DNA from: Cercophora sp. LCS_1
Taxonomy: Eukaryota; Ascomycota; Sordariomycetes; Sordariales; Lasiosphaeriaceae
DNA length: 64,000 nt
Direction: 5' to 3'
Assembly (NCBI GenBank): GCA_036250225.1
Contig: JAPZLL010000064.1
Coordinates: 62,001-126,000, forward strand
Shown: in pieces, positions 1 to 10,208 of the stretch
Layout: each line of letters begins with the position of its first letter
Numbering within the stretch: the first letter of the stretch is position 1
Notes under the pieces: model-generated
What the model saw: only the letters and a program-made list of their open reading frames with translations
Told to the model about the DNA's origin: nothing
The model's database searches: none
Position numbers and translations under genes: made by a program

Positions 1-1791
1 CTATGGTCCCAGTCGGACCTGACGACGAGAAAGCTACACGCCCGGCGGTGGAGGGCTGCGTCTCGTTCGTCCTTGAGGCATTCCTACCCTCGACGACACC
101 GACATGTGGAAGAGCGCCAAACGGGACTTTCATCTCCGTGGACTCTCGTCCCATTTTATCCAGCCGAGGGATCGGAAAAGAGCTGAGGTCAAAGCTCAAA
201 GAGCATCTCAGCCGGCATGCCTCCGTGTCGATTTCAGGAGATACCCCTGTGAGTGTCTTCATGCAGCTAAACATCGTCTGCCCGCGAGGCAGCTATGATG
301 TAAACATCGAACCAGCGAAGAACGATGTTCTGTTCGCAAATGCCAAGGAGCTCCTCGCGCAGTTTCAGTGTTTTCTTGCCTCGGTGTATCCTCTTGCAGA
401 AGACGTAGTGGATATCTGTAATCCTTTGGCTACGAGGGCTGAGCAGCCAAAACCCAACATCTCTCGGATCAAACCTCTCGCCCAGGTACGTGTCCAAGAT
501 ATGGAATGTTGATATACAACGTACCGATCGACTAACTTGGTAAAAGCCATCGTGGGGAGTTGACATGTCTATGGTGTATGACATGTCTAGTGACAACAGC
601 GAACGAGACGATGCGCCACCCAACGTGCAGATACCTTCTCGGAGGGGAAACTCAGATTCGCCTATCTCACACGACAGAGAGACCGCACCGGAGGAATTGA
701 ACCCGTGGACTATTGCCAGATTAGCAGCCCCTCGCCGTCCGGTCGTGCCTCAACCAGCTAACCCAGCTGCAAAAAGACACCGTCTTCCCCCGTCGCCGTC
801 ACCGGATGCTTCCGGTGACCCTCATGGGAGGCAAGTAACGGCGGTCAGAGCAGCTCTGGCACCACCTAGGGGGCACCCTGGTCACGAACTTCGTAAAAAT
901 GCAGGTGCACAGGAGCATTCGCCCCCAAGGTTACGGTCCATGGTGCCTGGCGGTCCCTACCGAAAGCCACTTTCAACTTCCAGAAGGACCCCAGCAGGAT
1001 CTCCGGGATGGGGTGGACAAAAGCAGCGACATTCGTTTCTATCCAAGGATAGGAACGGATTTCCAGCTCGGCATGATGACTGGTGCTCTACATTGCGGCC
1101 GGATTCCGATGGTCTGGTGCAGGGGCGGCTATCTTTCGAGACCAGAAGGGTTCCACGGCAAGAAAAAAGCATGGACGATCATCGACATCCTCGATCAGCT
1201 ATGGATTTGATGCCAGAACCAACAATCGCTACCACACCGCGCAACCTTCATGAACAGGTCAATCATCTCAACTCAAAGAAGGGAATGAGCGTGAATAGCT
1301 CACGTGATCATGCGCATCGATTGACCCAGCCTCGCGAGGGTCCTGGCTATCGCCCTCTGTCGCCCCGGGGTTTCATGCCGGTCCCCGAGACCAAGGTTCA
1401 TGTAGCCAGCGGTCATGTGAGAAATGACACAGAGCGGAACTGCGATGATCTCCCGGTAGACGACTCGAGAGCATACCTTATCAAAAGGCAGCGCTCAATC
1501 GCCAGCAACCCTAACAAGAAGCTCAGGCGCCTTCGAACCGATTTACTTCCCCTGGAAGCAACCCCGCGAGGATTTGAAACACACACAATCGCACTGACTA
1601 TCACGGTAATCCCGTCGAAGTTGGCGGACCGGGTTTTGGAACAAACTGTTTCACTAGACAATTACCTGACCAGCGGTTCCTTACACAAGGCTTTAGAGGG
1701 TGAGGGTAGTGGCGCCCTCTCACAACGAATGGCTGCACTTCTGTCAAATGTTGGGATCGAAGCATCACAAGTTGCGCTGAAGCTCACTTGA
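1..1791 (+). CDS. MutL-family DNA mismatch repair protein (MLH2/PMS type), 5' truncated by window edge
   Basis: The gene enters from the left edge, so the ATPase N-terminus is missing. Exon 1 runs to 485. A phase-0 intron (486-546, GTACGT...TAAAAG, with CTAAC near its end) leads into exon 2 (547-1791). Exon 1 encodes the second domain of MutL proteins (S5-fold transducer): the motif FISVDSRPI, then a segment with CPRGSYDVNIEPAKNDVLF, which is the conserved VNVHPxK-like strand and helix. Exon 2 adds about 415 residues that are largely disordered, with the motif NPWTIARL soon after the intron. I find no DQHAxxERxxYE nuclease motif, so this is not a standard PMS1/MLH3 endonuclease. MLH2-type is the best guess. 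MutL proteins work as heterodimers with Mlh1 in the nucleus. The family call is firm, the paralogue call is not. Confidence 0.8.
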
Positions 1792-3272
1792 CGACCTCAG
1801 CCAACGGCCACGGTGAGGCTAAAGAATTCGGGGGCGCCACCATACTGCCGGGTTATGGACCCAAAAGAGATGTCGTGAGGGCTGAAGGGGTTCTTTTTGT
1901 GCTGTGCAAGTGTGTCAAATTGATCAGCTTGCCCGCATTACTCAGAGACACAAAACGAAAGAACTGTCATTTTGAGACGATACCGTTTATATGATCCATT
2001 GACGTATTTGGTAATGGTAGCTATCCTTGGTCTGTCGCTCATCTTGTAATGCTCTCCACTTGTTTTCAACAAACGGCATGGAGGCGACGTTCGAGCCCCC
2101 CTGAAACGAGAGCTGAAGTAGGGCGAGGTTGATTGGGCGACCAAGCTTTTGGGCTTGGTTCCTTCGTGTCGGTGGGCCGTATCACTGGGCCGTTCCCGTT
2201 CAAAGTTACCTGTCTCGTGTGCATTTCGTAAACCTCACGGGCGTCTTGCTGCTCCCGATGCCCGATGCAGCACCGACACTAACGTGCAGAGAGGAAATTG
2301 GTAACTGACGAGACAGTTTGTGTAGCGTCTGTTCGCGGCGATGTAGGCGCAATGATAGCACTGGATGAAGACGGGAAGCGTTCCGTCACAAGAGGCATCG
2401 GGCATCTTATTACTGAAGCCATTTCTTTCCTTCGCGTGTCGCAACGTGCTGTAGCCTTCAACATTGGCCGAGGACGCGCCGAACATGTGATGAGGACATT
2501 GGGTGTGAAGGCCTTGTTTGGCCAGCTGATGTACGCAGTAGTTTCTCGGGATGGTCGCCTCCCATCACTTGTGACCGGAGCATATCGAACAAAAAAAGCA
2601 AGAGCGCTCAGGACGATAACTTGTCTGGGTCAAGAGTCCCTTGCGAGAGGGGAGATATTGGGATGCTCGAATGCCGTAGATGGCGCTCTGTTACCCGAAC
2701 GCACTTTCCCACCGATCCGTTAGATATGGAATTTCTACATGATAAGATTGAAGCGCATGGGCGAAGGGGTGAAGGTGTTCAGTTGACCAGAATTTTTTTG
2801 TTGCCCACTTGCCCATGTTCGAAATCCCGTTACCATCCATGCAGACGCCAGCCCTGGCTGAAGTCGATCCAACCACGTCATGGAAAATTGCACATTATCC
2901 ACTTAATAAGCCCGGCTGCACTGCCTCCTCTGCGCAAGGCTGCTTGAGCGGCTTCCCCACATCTGCCGCTCGCTCCAAGGTTACCTGTAAGCTAGCGCAT
3001 CAGTCGTCGCTGCAGTCGCCCAGCCCGTTTCTTCCAATCGATCCTCCAACTTTCGTTTCAAAGTCAATGCCCATCTGGACGTTTGGGAGGCGCCCGATCC
3101 TGCTCAGTCCCTCGAGAAACCCTCCCAGGGCCGCTACGATATCTGGCGAGACGTCCACGATGCGCAGTATGTAGGCCACTCTGCTGCTGTCTTGCCGCGA
3201 GTCCTTCGTCCCGTTTTGCTTCCATTGCCCGGCGGTTCATCCGACACCCTCTCCGCCTCGCTCGCGTCAATC
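1792..3272. other. Intergenic region, MutL-family gene to TRP/FLC-like gene
   Basis: No convincing gene lies here. Open frames occur on both strands (the longest, 2298-2723, begins with TTG) but show no domain. The last 150-200 bases are C/T-rich and are probably the leader of the next gene. Confidence 0.6.
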
Positions 3273-6200
3273 ATGATCCAAGCCGATGCGACCAAATCGC
3301 CTCCCTTCCAAAGACCCGCACACGCACCCAGGCCCGGCCGTCCTCGTCGTTTTTCTGGCAGAAGGGGTCGGTGGCAGTCTGTGTCCCACGCCGCTGAGGT
3401 CATGGATCCGAGGCATGCTTGCAAATATGTGTTGGACGTGTCTCCAAGTTGTGGTGACCGCTCCCAGAGGTGGCTTCATCATTCACCGAGGCAGCTTCCT
3501 GGATCGTACACCCCTTCACCCCGAGTGCCGAACTATCAGTCATTTGCATCCCGCCTGAAAGGCATCCTGCTTGTCGTCACCCTGTTCGTCCCGATGTCTT
3601 TGGCCGCCTTCGTCCGGTTCGATAACTGCCTTCTCGAGTCGTACAAAACCAACAACCCTGTACCCCTCCAATGGGTGCCTCTATTTGTCGATGCGTCGTT
3701 CAATACCACAGATCCGAAGCATACCCTCCGAGTTACAATGTGGGGTAACGTGACGGGGTCTTTTACAGACGTTCAGCTCCCGCCAGGGAACAGCTCGGAT
3801 TGGAATGATCCGGCCAAATTGGACGGCAAGATTCTCGACGAACCAGATCCGGATGCGCCGAATCCAAAACTTACGACGCTCCACAGCAAGGTTGAATTTT
3901 TGACGTATGAGCCATGGAGCGAAAACACCAACTTCTGTCAAGATTCTCTAGCCAACGCATCTTGTCCCCTAGCACCAGTCTTCAATACGAATGAGAGCGC
4001 TCTCCCGCATGCTCTTCCGCATGTAACCATGACGAACGACTTCCATTCCTCCTACGCATTTACGTCTTTCACGGCCACCTTCCTAATCATATACGGCGAT
4101 GCCAAGGGTACCAACATTGGGTGCGTCTCTGCGGCAATCACACCCGATCTCGGCAACTTGGCCTGGATGCTTAAATTCGTCCCGTTGATCGTTTTGCTCT
4201 TCGTGGCAGGTGCCACTGTCTATGCCGGCATTCTCAGTCCTTGGGGAACGGCTGATATCTTCAATTGGACGTCAAATTATGGCCGTGATGCTGACCTGCT
4301 GCGTCTCGTCACTCCTGGATTTGGGGATTGTCTACAGTACATACAATTCGTCGTTCTCACCGGTGGCCTCACGCTTAACTATCCTGGGTTTTATCAGCCG
4401 ATTGTTAGCCAGGCGTCCTGGTCGGCGCTGATGTTCAATCAAAGCTTCGTCGCCAAGGATCCTGGTTATATCCCTCTCAGGGACGGCATCTACGTGACAG
4501 AAGGCGAATACGGTCTACAACACCTTACCCAACTCGTCGGCGTGGGCAGAGTAGAAGACATATGGGCTGGCATGATGATCTGGCTCATGGTCATCATCGG
4601 CTCAATGTTTGTTCTAGTCCAGGGTGGCTTTCTTGGGCAATGGATCTACCGATTCGCAAAGAAGATACCTGAGGAGGATCTTCGGGCCAAGAATATTCCT
4701 TTCACTCTTGGAAATGTGGTCAGGATCATACTGAACTACTTCTTGCTTCCGATCGTCAGCCTCTCGACCTTTCAGCTTGTCGTAGCCGGCGCCTCTCCGG
4801 CCTACACAGTTGCGCTCGCAGTCGTCACGTTGATCCTCATTATCGCGTTCGCCGCCTGGCTTCTATATCTAATTGCGACCACGAAGCCAAGGGCGTTCCT
4901 GTTCGATGATTTGCAGACGGTGCTGCTTTATGGTCCGCTCTACAATACTTACTCAGACGAAGCTGCAGCGTTTGCACTGATTCCCGTTTTGCTCACGTTC
5001 CTCCGTGGCATTGCGATTGGAGCTGTCCAACCCGCCGGAGTTGCTCAGATCGTTATCCTTGCCATCTGCGAGGTGGCTCAAATTTTGACCCTCCATGCAT
5101 TCCGTCCCTTCCACTCGCCCACGTCAATGAATGCGTATCATACGCTTTTCTCGGCCCTTCGGCTGGTTACTGTTCTTCTGATGGTCGCTTTCGTACCATC
5201 TCTGGGCGTGACAGAGGGGCCAAAAGGCTGGATTGGCTACGCTATCCTGCTCACCCACGCCGGTGTTCTTGTCTTGGGGTTTTTCCTCAATGCGGTGCAG
5301 ACCATTGTTGAGGTAGCAGCGAGAGTTCTTGGAGCTGGTGGTGATGATCTCACCGGCCAATCACGGGGTGGTCTCTCCAAAATCTTCGGCATGCGGCAAT
5401 TATCCCGACGAATGCCACGCCGCGAGACCGGACCATCTCGGTCGAGCCAGCTCTCAAGTTCCGCAATGTTGGATATCGAAGGGTCGATGAAAGCTGGGTA
5501 CGCTATACCCGGTGGGCGAGATAGAAGCGAGTCAGCAGCGAGCATGGGAATCATGCTACACAGGGGTGAAGGAACCCCTTCAGCCTTCGATAACCTTAGC
5601 GTAGATACCCCAGGGCGCAACAATGATGGCGGTGGCGCCTTTACACCCACAACTCCAGGGGAGGCCAGCACCTTCTCGTTCCTCCCGTCGCCCGGCATCC
5701 AGGTCCGGCCTCAGATGCAAGCGACGGACCAATACTACCGACCACCAAGGCAACGCCGGCCAACTTTGGACGCTGCCTCTTCGCCTATACCAAAAACCGA
5801 CCGTACGCAAAAGCGTCTGAGCCAAGTTGGGGTTAACCCGCTCGGAACTCCTTACGAGATGGATGGGCAGCCGCTACGCGGCGAGACACCTGGACCTTAC
5901 GCCCAGTCCATACTCCCGCTATCCCCTCGGACCGATTACTCGACTCGCGAGGTCGACTTTGTGTATGGCATTCGGGGAGAGCGGTTGAACTCGGATGCAC
6001 CAAATCGCAAGCTAGGGACAGGTCCAGCAGATCCGACAGGGCCGATGTCCTCGGCTGCCGGCTGGCTCCGAAACATGTTTGGGGGCAAGCGTAAAGACAA
6101 AGGAAAGGGCTTCGAGGTTGTCAGAAGCGCAAGAATGCCGCCTTCTATGCTTGCCGGTGGTGGCGATTACGAGGACGAAGCGCCACCACAGGGGATCCCA

Positions 6201-6764
6201 GTGGCTATGGGAGTGCTGCGCAACGGACCGATAGATTCCGATGATGAGGATGAAGTTCGACAAGCAAAGCGGCGAGCGACACATGCAGCCGTGGATGATG
6301 AAGAGGGACATAAATTCCCAAGAGCCCGGCTGAGAAGTTCCGGTGATGATGCTGGCACAACTTCAAGTCCGCTCATAAAGATTCAGTCAGACGATAGTCA
6401 GCAGGCTGCGAGGTTCGACGATTTCGGCATCCCAGCAGTTCCACGAAAGAGCTCAAAACGGACACCGGATCACTCGCGCGCGCCCTCCGTTGACGTCAGG
6501 CTATCGCAAGTGTCGTCACACCTTCCGATCTCCACGCCCGGATCGTCTCGACTGCCTTTCGAGCGTACACCTTCACAGAAGCGGCTATCAGGCTCGTCTA
6601 TGGGAAACACAGATGATTATAGTCAAGTAGACCAAGATGGGACGAGCTCTAGGGATGACCGACCAACGGCGTATGGCTTTGTTCATCAAGGGAGCATTAG
6701 CCGAATTGACCGCGACACGGACCTTTGGGGCAGTACCGCAGAGGTAGTTGATGAAAGACGGTAA
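3273..6764 (+). CDS. TRP-like / flavin-carrier (FLC) family integral membrane protein with ML-like luminal domain
   Basis: Single-exon gene of 1163 codons. A hydrophobic signal-like stretch (about residues 97-112) precedes an ML-like extracytoplasmic domain of about 180 residues that starts AFVRFDNC and contains NNPVPLQWVPLF, typical of fungal TRP_N/FLC proteins. About nine membrane segments follow (roughly residues 310-660). A polar cytoplasmic tail of about 480 residues is rich in Ser, Pro, Arg and acidic runs. Family members in yeast (Flc1-3, and Pkd2 in fission yeast) act in FAD/haem handling, calcium and cell-wall maintenance. The exact role here is inference. I chose the first ATG with A at -3 (3273). 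ATG 3402 would shorten the unusual extension before the signal, and an unseen upstream exon is possible. The product is longer than typical FLC proteins because of the tail. Confidence 0.85.
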   Translation: MIQADATKSPPFQRPAHAPRPGRPRRFSGRRGRWQSVSHAAEVMDPRHACKYVLDVSPSCGDRSQRWLHHSPRQLPGSYTPSPRVPNYQSFASRLKGILLVVTLFVPMSLAAFVRFDNCLLESYKTNNPVPLQWVPLFVDASFNTTDPKHTLRVTMWGNVTGSFTDVQLPPGNSSDWNDPAKLDGKILDEPDPDAPNPKLTTLHSKVEFLTYEPWSENTNFCQDSLANASCPLAPVFNTNESALPHALPHVTMTNDFHSSYAFTSFTATFLIIYGDAKGTNIGCVSAAITPDLGNLAWMLKFVPLIVLLFVAGATVYAGILSPWGTADIFNWTSNYGRDADLLRLVTPGFGDCLQYIQFVVLTGGLTLNYPGFYQPIVSQASWSALMFNQSFVAKDPGYIPLRDGIYVTEGEYGLQHLTQLVGVGRVEDIWAGMMIWLMVIIGSMFVLVQGGFLGQWIYRFAKKIPEEDLRAKNIPFTLGNVVRIILNYFLLPIVSLSTFQLVVAGASPAYTVALAVVTLILIIAFAAWLLYLIATTKPRAFLFDDLQTVLLYGPLYNTYSDEAAAFALIPVLLTFLRGIAIGAVQPAGVAQIVILAICEVAQILTLHAFRPFHSPTSMNAYHTLFSALRLVTVLLMVAFVPSLGVTEGPKGWIGYAILLTHAGVLVLGFFLNAVQTIVEVAARVLGAGGDDLTGQSRGGLSKIFGMRQLSRRMPRRETGPSRSSQLSSSAMLDIEGSMKAGYAIPGGRDRSESAASMGIMLHRGEGTPSAFDNLSVDTPGRNNDGGGAFTPTTPGEASTFSFLPSPGIQVRPQMQATDQYYRPPRQRRPTLDAASSPIPKTDRTQKRLSQVGVNPLGTPYEMDGQPLRGETPGPYAQSILPLSPRTDYSTREVDFVYGIRGERLNSDAPNRKLGTGPADPTGPMSSAAGWLRNMFGGKRKDKGKGFEVVRSARMPPSMLAGGGDYEDEAPPQGIPVAMGVLRNGPIDSDDEDEVRQAKRRATHAAVDDEEGHKFPRARLRSSGDDAGTTSSPLIKIQSDDSQQAARFDDFGIPAVPRKSSKRTPDHSRAPSVDVRLSQVSSHLPISTPGSSRLPFERTPSQKRLSGSSMGNTDDYSQVDQDGTSSRDDRPTAYGFVHQGSISRIDRDTDLWGSTAEVVDERR

Positions 6765-7465
6765 AATCTTGGGTGATCAAAGTAGCAGGCGTTTTTTATT
6801 GTGAGGCGACATTTGAACAGCATCCTTGAGCCCCTGATGTGCTTTCTATTGGTTTCCGTTTGGTGCTCGTGGGTCTAGTATCTGGCGTCGGCGTATTATA
6901 GTACCTAGTGGGAGGTGGCGAGTGCACATTTCGGTAGCTCGCCTTGCTCAGTTGTAAAATTATAGCGTTTCGGGCTATCATCATCGGGCGTGCTGGGATA
7001 CATGACAAAGCTGGGGCAGGATGGCGCGGGCTGAAATTCAGTAATGCCATACTGTATATAGAAGAGGACGTCTCGGGTCTACGAACATCATGATACCATT
7101 GTACATGGCCCCTGTATATGCCGTTCTGTTACTGTTTCCAGAGCTCTATTTACGCTGTGAAGTGACCGACCCTGGTGTCTATCATGCAGTAGCCACGCAG
7201 CCGTTGACTAGTTTAAGATGCCCGATCACCTGAAGGGCAGCATAGTTAAGCTTCCCCATGCGTCGTTATGGCCCCGCCCAGTCATGCCCCTGCTTGGATG
7301 TGAAATGTCTTCAGTATCAGTCATTTATATCGTGAAAAGGGATACACAGCAGAACTCTACAAATGATTGGTATCTTGCAAAAGCACCAACTAGCGACGCC
7401 AACGAACACTGGATCATAGAACCATTTAAAACAATAGATACCATGCAGTTTCCAGTTTCCTCGAG
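6765..7465. other. Convergent intergenic region (two 3' ends)
   Basis: Non-coding, between the TRP/FLC-like stop and the GPI-type protein stop on the other strand. The frame at 7218-7607 is antisense to the last exon of the GPI-type gene and is not a gene. Nothing else is recognisable. Confidence 0.6.
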
Positions 7466-8449
7466 CTACACCAAGCCGAGTCCTGCAATACCCACGGCGG
7501 CCACAGCAACGCAAGCTAATGTTGGCCGGGCCGGCACGTGGCCGGCACGATTTCCAAAGATGAAGCCGCCAGCAGCGGTTCCGGTCATGGTGCTAGCATT
7601 CTGTTAGTCACTCCGCTGCGCAAAAAGCATACAGACGGGTACGGATATTTACCACATGTCCTCGTTCAAATTCCCACATGCTGCTCTTGACAAGCTGCTG
7701 CCTGGAAATATAATCAGCAACATCCCTCAAGCCGAACAAGCGCGCTTGGGGGCAACATACATATGCTGGTAGCGCTGGCGCTGGGATACGTGACACCGGC
7801 ACCGCCTACAATGGTTGTTCCAGCCGCGCCTGGAATCCCTGGGACGGCGATGGTAACCTGGAAACCGGTGTTTGCACCGGCAAGCTGAGCCGTGCAGACT
7901 TCGTAGTTGGAGTCGCACTGGCTGACAGCTTGGGAACAAGCGTTGGGGCCAGCTAGAGAGGTGGGTATATAAGGGAAGGAAAAGTAAGGGTTTGGGACGA
8001 ATGACACTGTTGGGCTAGGCGGTGCGAGGCTGCCAGGAGCAACGCCGGTGCAGATGGCGCTGGGGGATGCTGTCAGTTGGACTGGATCGCTTTCTTGAGT
8101 GAGTTGGTGAGGTTCTTCGGGGACTTACTTGTTCGGACAGCATGCTGGGTTGTTGTTCTGATCGAGCCGACCTTGGGAGAGTGAGCCAATGCCCACCGAC
8201 GAGAGGGTCGCTCGAGGGAGATGACATACACGACTGGCCGTTTTGGCAACATATCCCGGCGAAAGCGGCACCTTGGTCCGCGCAGCTGTAGAAGTTGGGT
8301 ATGCATCCTTGTCGCTTCACCAGTGCTTGGGCGGTCTCAACCGGTTGGAACGGTTGTTGAATGGCGGCCGCGGATGAGGCGAGGGCGACAGCCAAGACAT
8401 AACTCCTCCACGGCCCTGGAAGTCCAGAGGTAGATTTCCTGACCTTCAT
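7466..8449 (-). CDS. Cysteine-rich secreted, probably GPI-anchored protein (five exons)
   Basis: Rebuilt as 8449-8230, 8171-8129, 8059-7761, 7701-7653 and 7592-7466, with introns of 58, 69, 59 and 60 nt, all GT-AG. The exons sum to 738 nt, giving 245 residues. Seen in the sequence: an N-terminal hydrophobic signal (about residues 16-29); a Lys-Arg site at 45-46 that could be Kex2-cut; then eight cysteines at 49, 56, 67/68, 74, 84/85 and 91 (C-x6-C-x10-CC-x5-C-x9-CC-x5-C); a second cysteine group around residues 150-210; and a short C-terminal hydrophobic tail ending VGIAGLGLV, typical of a GPI attachment signal. Fungal cell-surface proteins with such paired-CC modules are common but mostly uncharacterised. 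A cell-wall or surface role is inference. Individual exons are too short to stand out as open frames. Confidence 0.82.
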
Positions 8450-9257
8450 ACTTTCGACTCGAGACGCCTTGTTAAGCTTCCACTGAATTTGACCCGTAGC
8501 GGCAGGGCAGCTGGCCCAAGCCTAGATCGCCGATTAGGTGGTAGTGTAATCGCGGTGGTGCTCGGGGGTCGGGTGAAAATGATCGAAAACTGCTGATGCA
8601 CAACATATACAGCGAGGTTGGGTCCCGCAAAATTGCACGACCGAATGAGATTGAGCAGCCCGATCAAAGTGTGGGTTTGATTGTGGGTTTACAACGCGAC
8701 ATTTGTATATACAAAAAACGGATTGAGAGGTTGGCTGCCACGCCATCCGCAAAGTACCAGGGCCTGACCGATGGTGGGCTTCGTGTGGTTGGCGTTGGCA
8801 GGGTGCTGGGCAAGGTGTCTGCTCGGTGGCAGGGTGTCAATCGCCGCTGGCCAACCGCAGGCCAGGATGATGTCATCCGAGCCGCTGGCACAGCAACCCA
8901 AGACACCATAACCCTGACAAAGAAATACGTCCAGGATAACCACAAAGCTGAAAAGAACTGGGAACAGTCGGGTTGATAGCGTCTTCAGCACAGAACCTAG
9001 GTATTTGAAGCCCTGAATTCAGTGGTTTTCTTACGTATTTGTTTTTTTCTTGTTTTATAAGCTTCGAGGTTGATTATAGCTGGTTGAAGCTTCCACAACT
9101 GTTATAATTGGGCGAGTTTACTGTCATCAGCTCTTTCCTCCGATCGATAGCGGGGTAATGAAGCTGAAAGTCAAGTGCGGGGCACGCGAGTGCTCACCGC
9201 ATCTATTGTCGACAGTAGATGTCTGGGAACCGAACATTAAATTTTTGCACTATCGTA
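8450..9257. other. Intergenic region upstream of the GPI-type gene
   Basis: Upstream sequence of the Cys-rich gene and 3' flank of the next minus-strand gene. A signal-peptide-like frame on the minus strand at 8689-8991 begins with CTG and contains no ATG, so I do not call it. Short A/T runs lie near 9040-9120. Confidence 0.55.
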
Positions 9258-10208
9258 TCAATCTGTCCGTTGCACGCTGCCACGCAGATGGCCTAGAATT
9301 GCACGGAGGCGCAAAAGTGCTACCGGCTGCGGCGGCTTCTCATCAGGACGAACCTGCTCAAGCCGTTGAACCTCCTCCCGAGCTTCAATCAACAGGTCGC
9401 TGAGATCACCCCAGACCTCGTCTTGGTAGCTCGTTAGGACACGAGACCATTGTTCAACCCATGATTGCCAAGATGTATTGTCGTGCCCCGGTTTGGAATT
9501 TGGATTTCTGACCTCACGCAAATGCTCCGGAACAAAGTTGAGGACGTTGTCCCATGCGACGGCCACATTGCCCTCGTTGACTCCGTCCTCAAATAACGCT
9601 CTGCGCAGAGCTGACATGTCGCGCTCCGACACAGCTTCATCCAGTGGGAGATATGGCTCTGGCTCAAGGGCCTCCGAGAGAAGAGCCAACACGTCCTCTC
9701 CATCTCGGGCCTCTTGCTCTGCCACTGATCGAAACCCAGAGTCTGGTTGGAGCGAGGGGCCTTGGGCGGGTTGAGGGTATTCCCATAAGCCTCGTCCGTC
9801 CGGGTGCGTTGACTGCTGGACCTCAGTGCCGTCTAAGAAAGCAGAAAACGAAGCCTCCTCTCGAGTGATATGGTCCTCCGCTTGTCTTGACCTAATTGTG
9901 CTGCTGGCGGGGACCCCGGTACCAAATGTCGTCGAGCTTTCTACTTGTCCGGTTGTGCCCTCTCTGGACCTGGAAGTTTCCCCCTTTTCATTTGTAGCTA
10001 GCCTCGAAAGCTCACTTGGGATGTCGCTAGTGTTGAGCAGTGCAGATGGTAACTCAGCTGCTGACTTTGCAATGCGTGAAAGGATGCCTTTGTTGTCTCC
10101 ATCCTGGGTTTCACCCCGGTTCAGACCCTCTAAAGGCCCGTCAGGAGCCTTTGCCTTTCCCTTTCCCTTGACATCCTTGGTAAAACTGTCCTCTGGTTTG
10201 TGGCTCAT
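9258..10208 (-). CDS. Conserved-looking hypothetical protein, 316 residues
   Basis: Continuous frame from ATG 10208 to TGA 9258. The frame extends further upstream but only from a TTG. I do not recognise the family. The N-terminal half is polar and low-complexity, beginning MSHKPEDSF with a KGKGKAK run and many Ser/Thr/Glu. The C-terminal part (from about residue 165) looks folded: a segment with DGEDVLALLSEALEP, a DxVLNFVPEHLRE stretch, then helices with YQDEVWGDLSDLLIEAREEVQRL. Neither a signal peptide nor membrane segments are visible, so it is probably intracellular. The regular helical pattern and codon use argue for a real gene. It is divergent from the PP2A B subunit gene across about 1.1 kb. 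No function is assigned. Confidence 0.65.
   Translation of the reverse strand: MSHKPEDSFTKDVKGKGKAKAPDGPLEGLNRGETQDGDNKGILSRIAKSAAELPSALLNTSDIPSELSRLATNEKGETSRSREGTTGQVESSTTFGTGVPASSTIRSRQAEDHITREEASFSAFLDGTEVQQSTHPDGRGLWEYPQPAQGPSLQPDSGFRSVAEQEARDGEDVLALLSEALEPEPYLPLDEAVSERDMSALRRALFEDGVNEGNVAVAWDNVLNFVPEHLREVRNPNSKPGHDNTSWQSWVEQWSRVLTSYQDEVWGDLSDLLIEAREEVQRLEQVRPDEKPPQPVALLRLRAILGHLRGSVQRTD

Noticed and set aside
2005..2110. tRNA-Thr-like stretch: ggtagct...cgctcatcttgtaatg...gttcgagccccc
   Set aside because: Anticodon-loop and T-loop look-alikes occur, but the T-stem and acceptor stem do not pair. Probably chance or a very old relic.
2298..2723. Open frame of 141 codons
   Set aside because: Starts with TTG, no domain, no coding bias seen.
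8689..8991. Minus-strand frame with a signal-peptide-like start and several cysteines
   Set aside because: Begins with CTG and has no ATG. No upstream exon fits.
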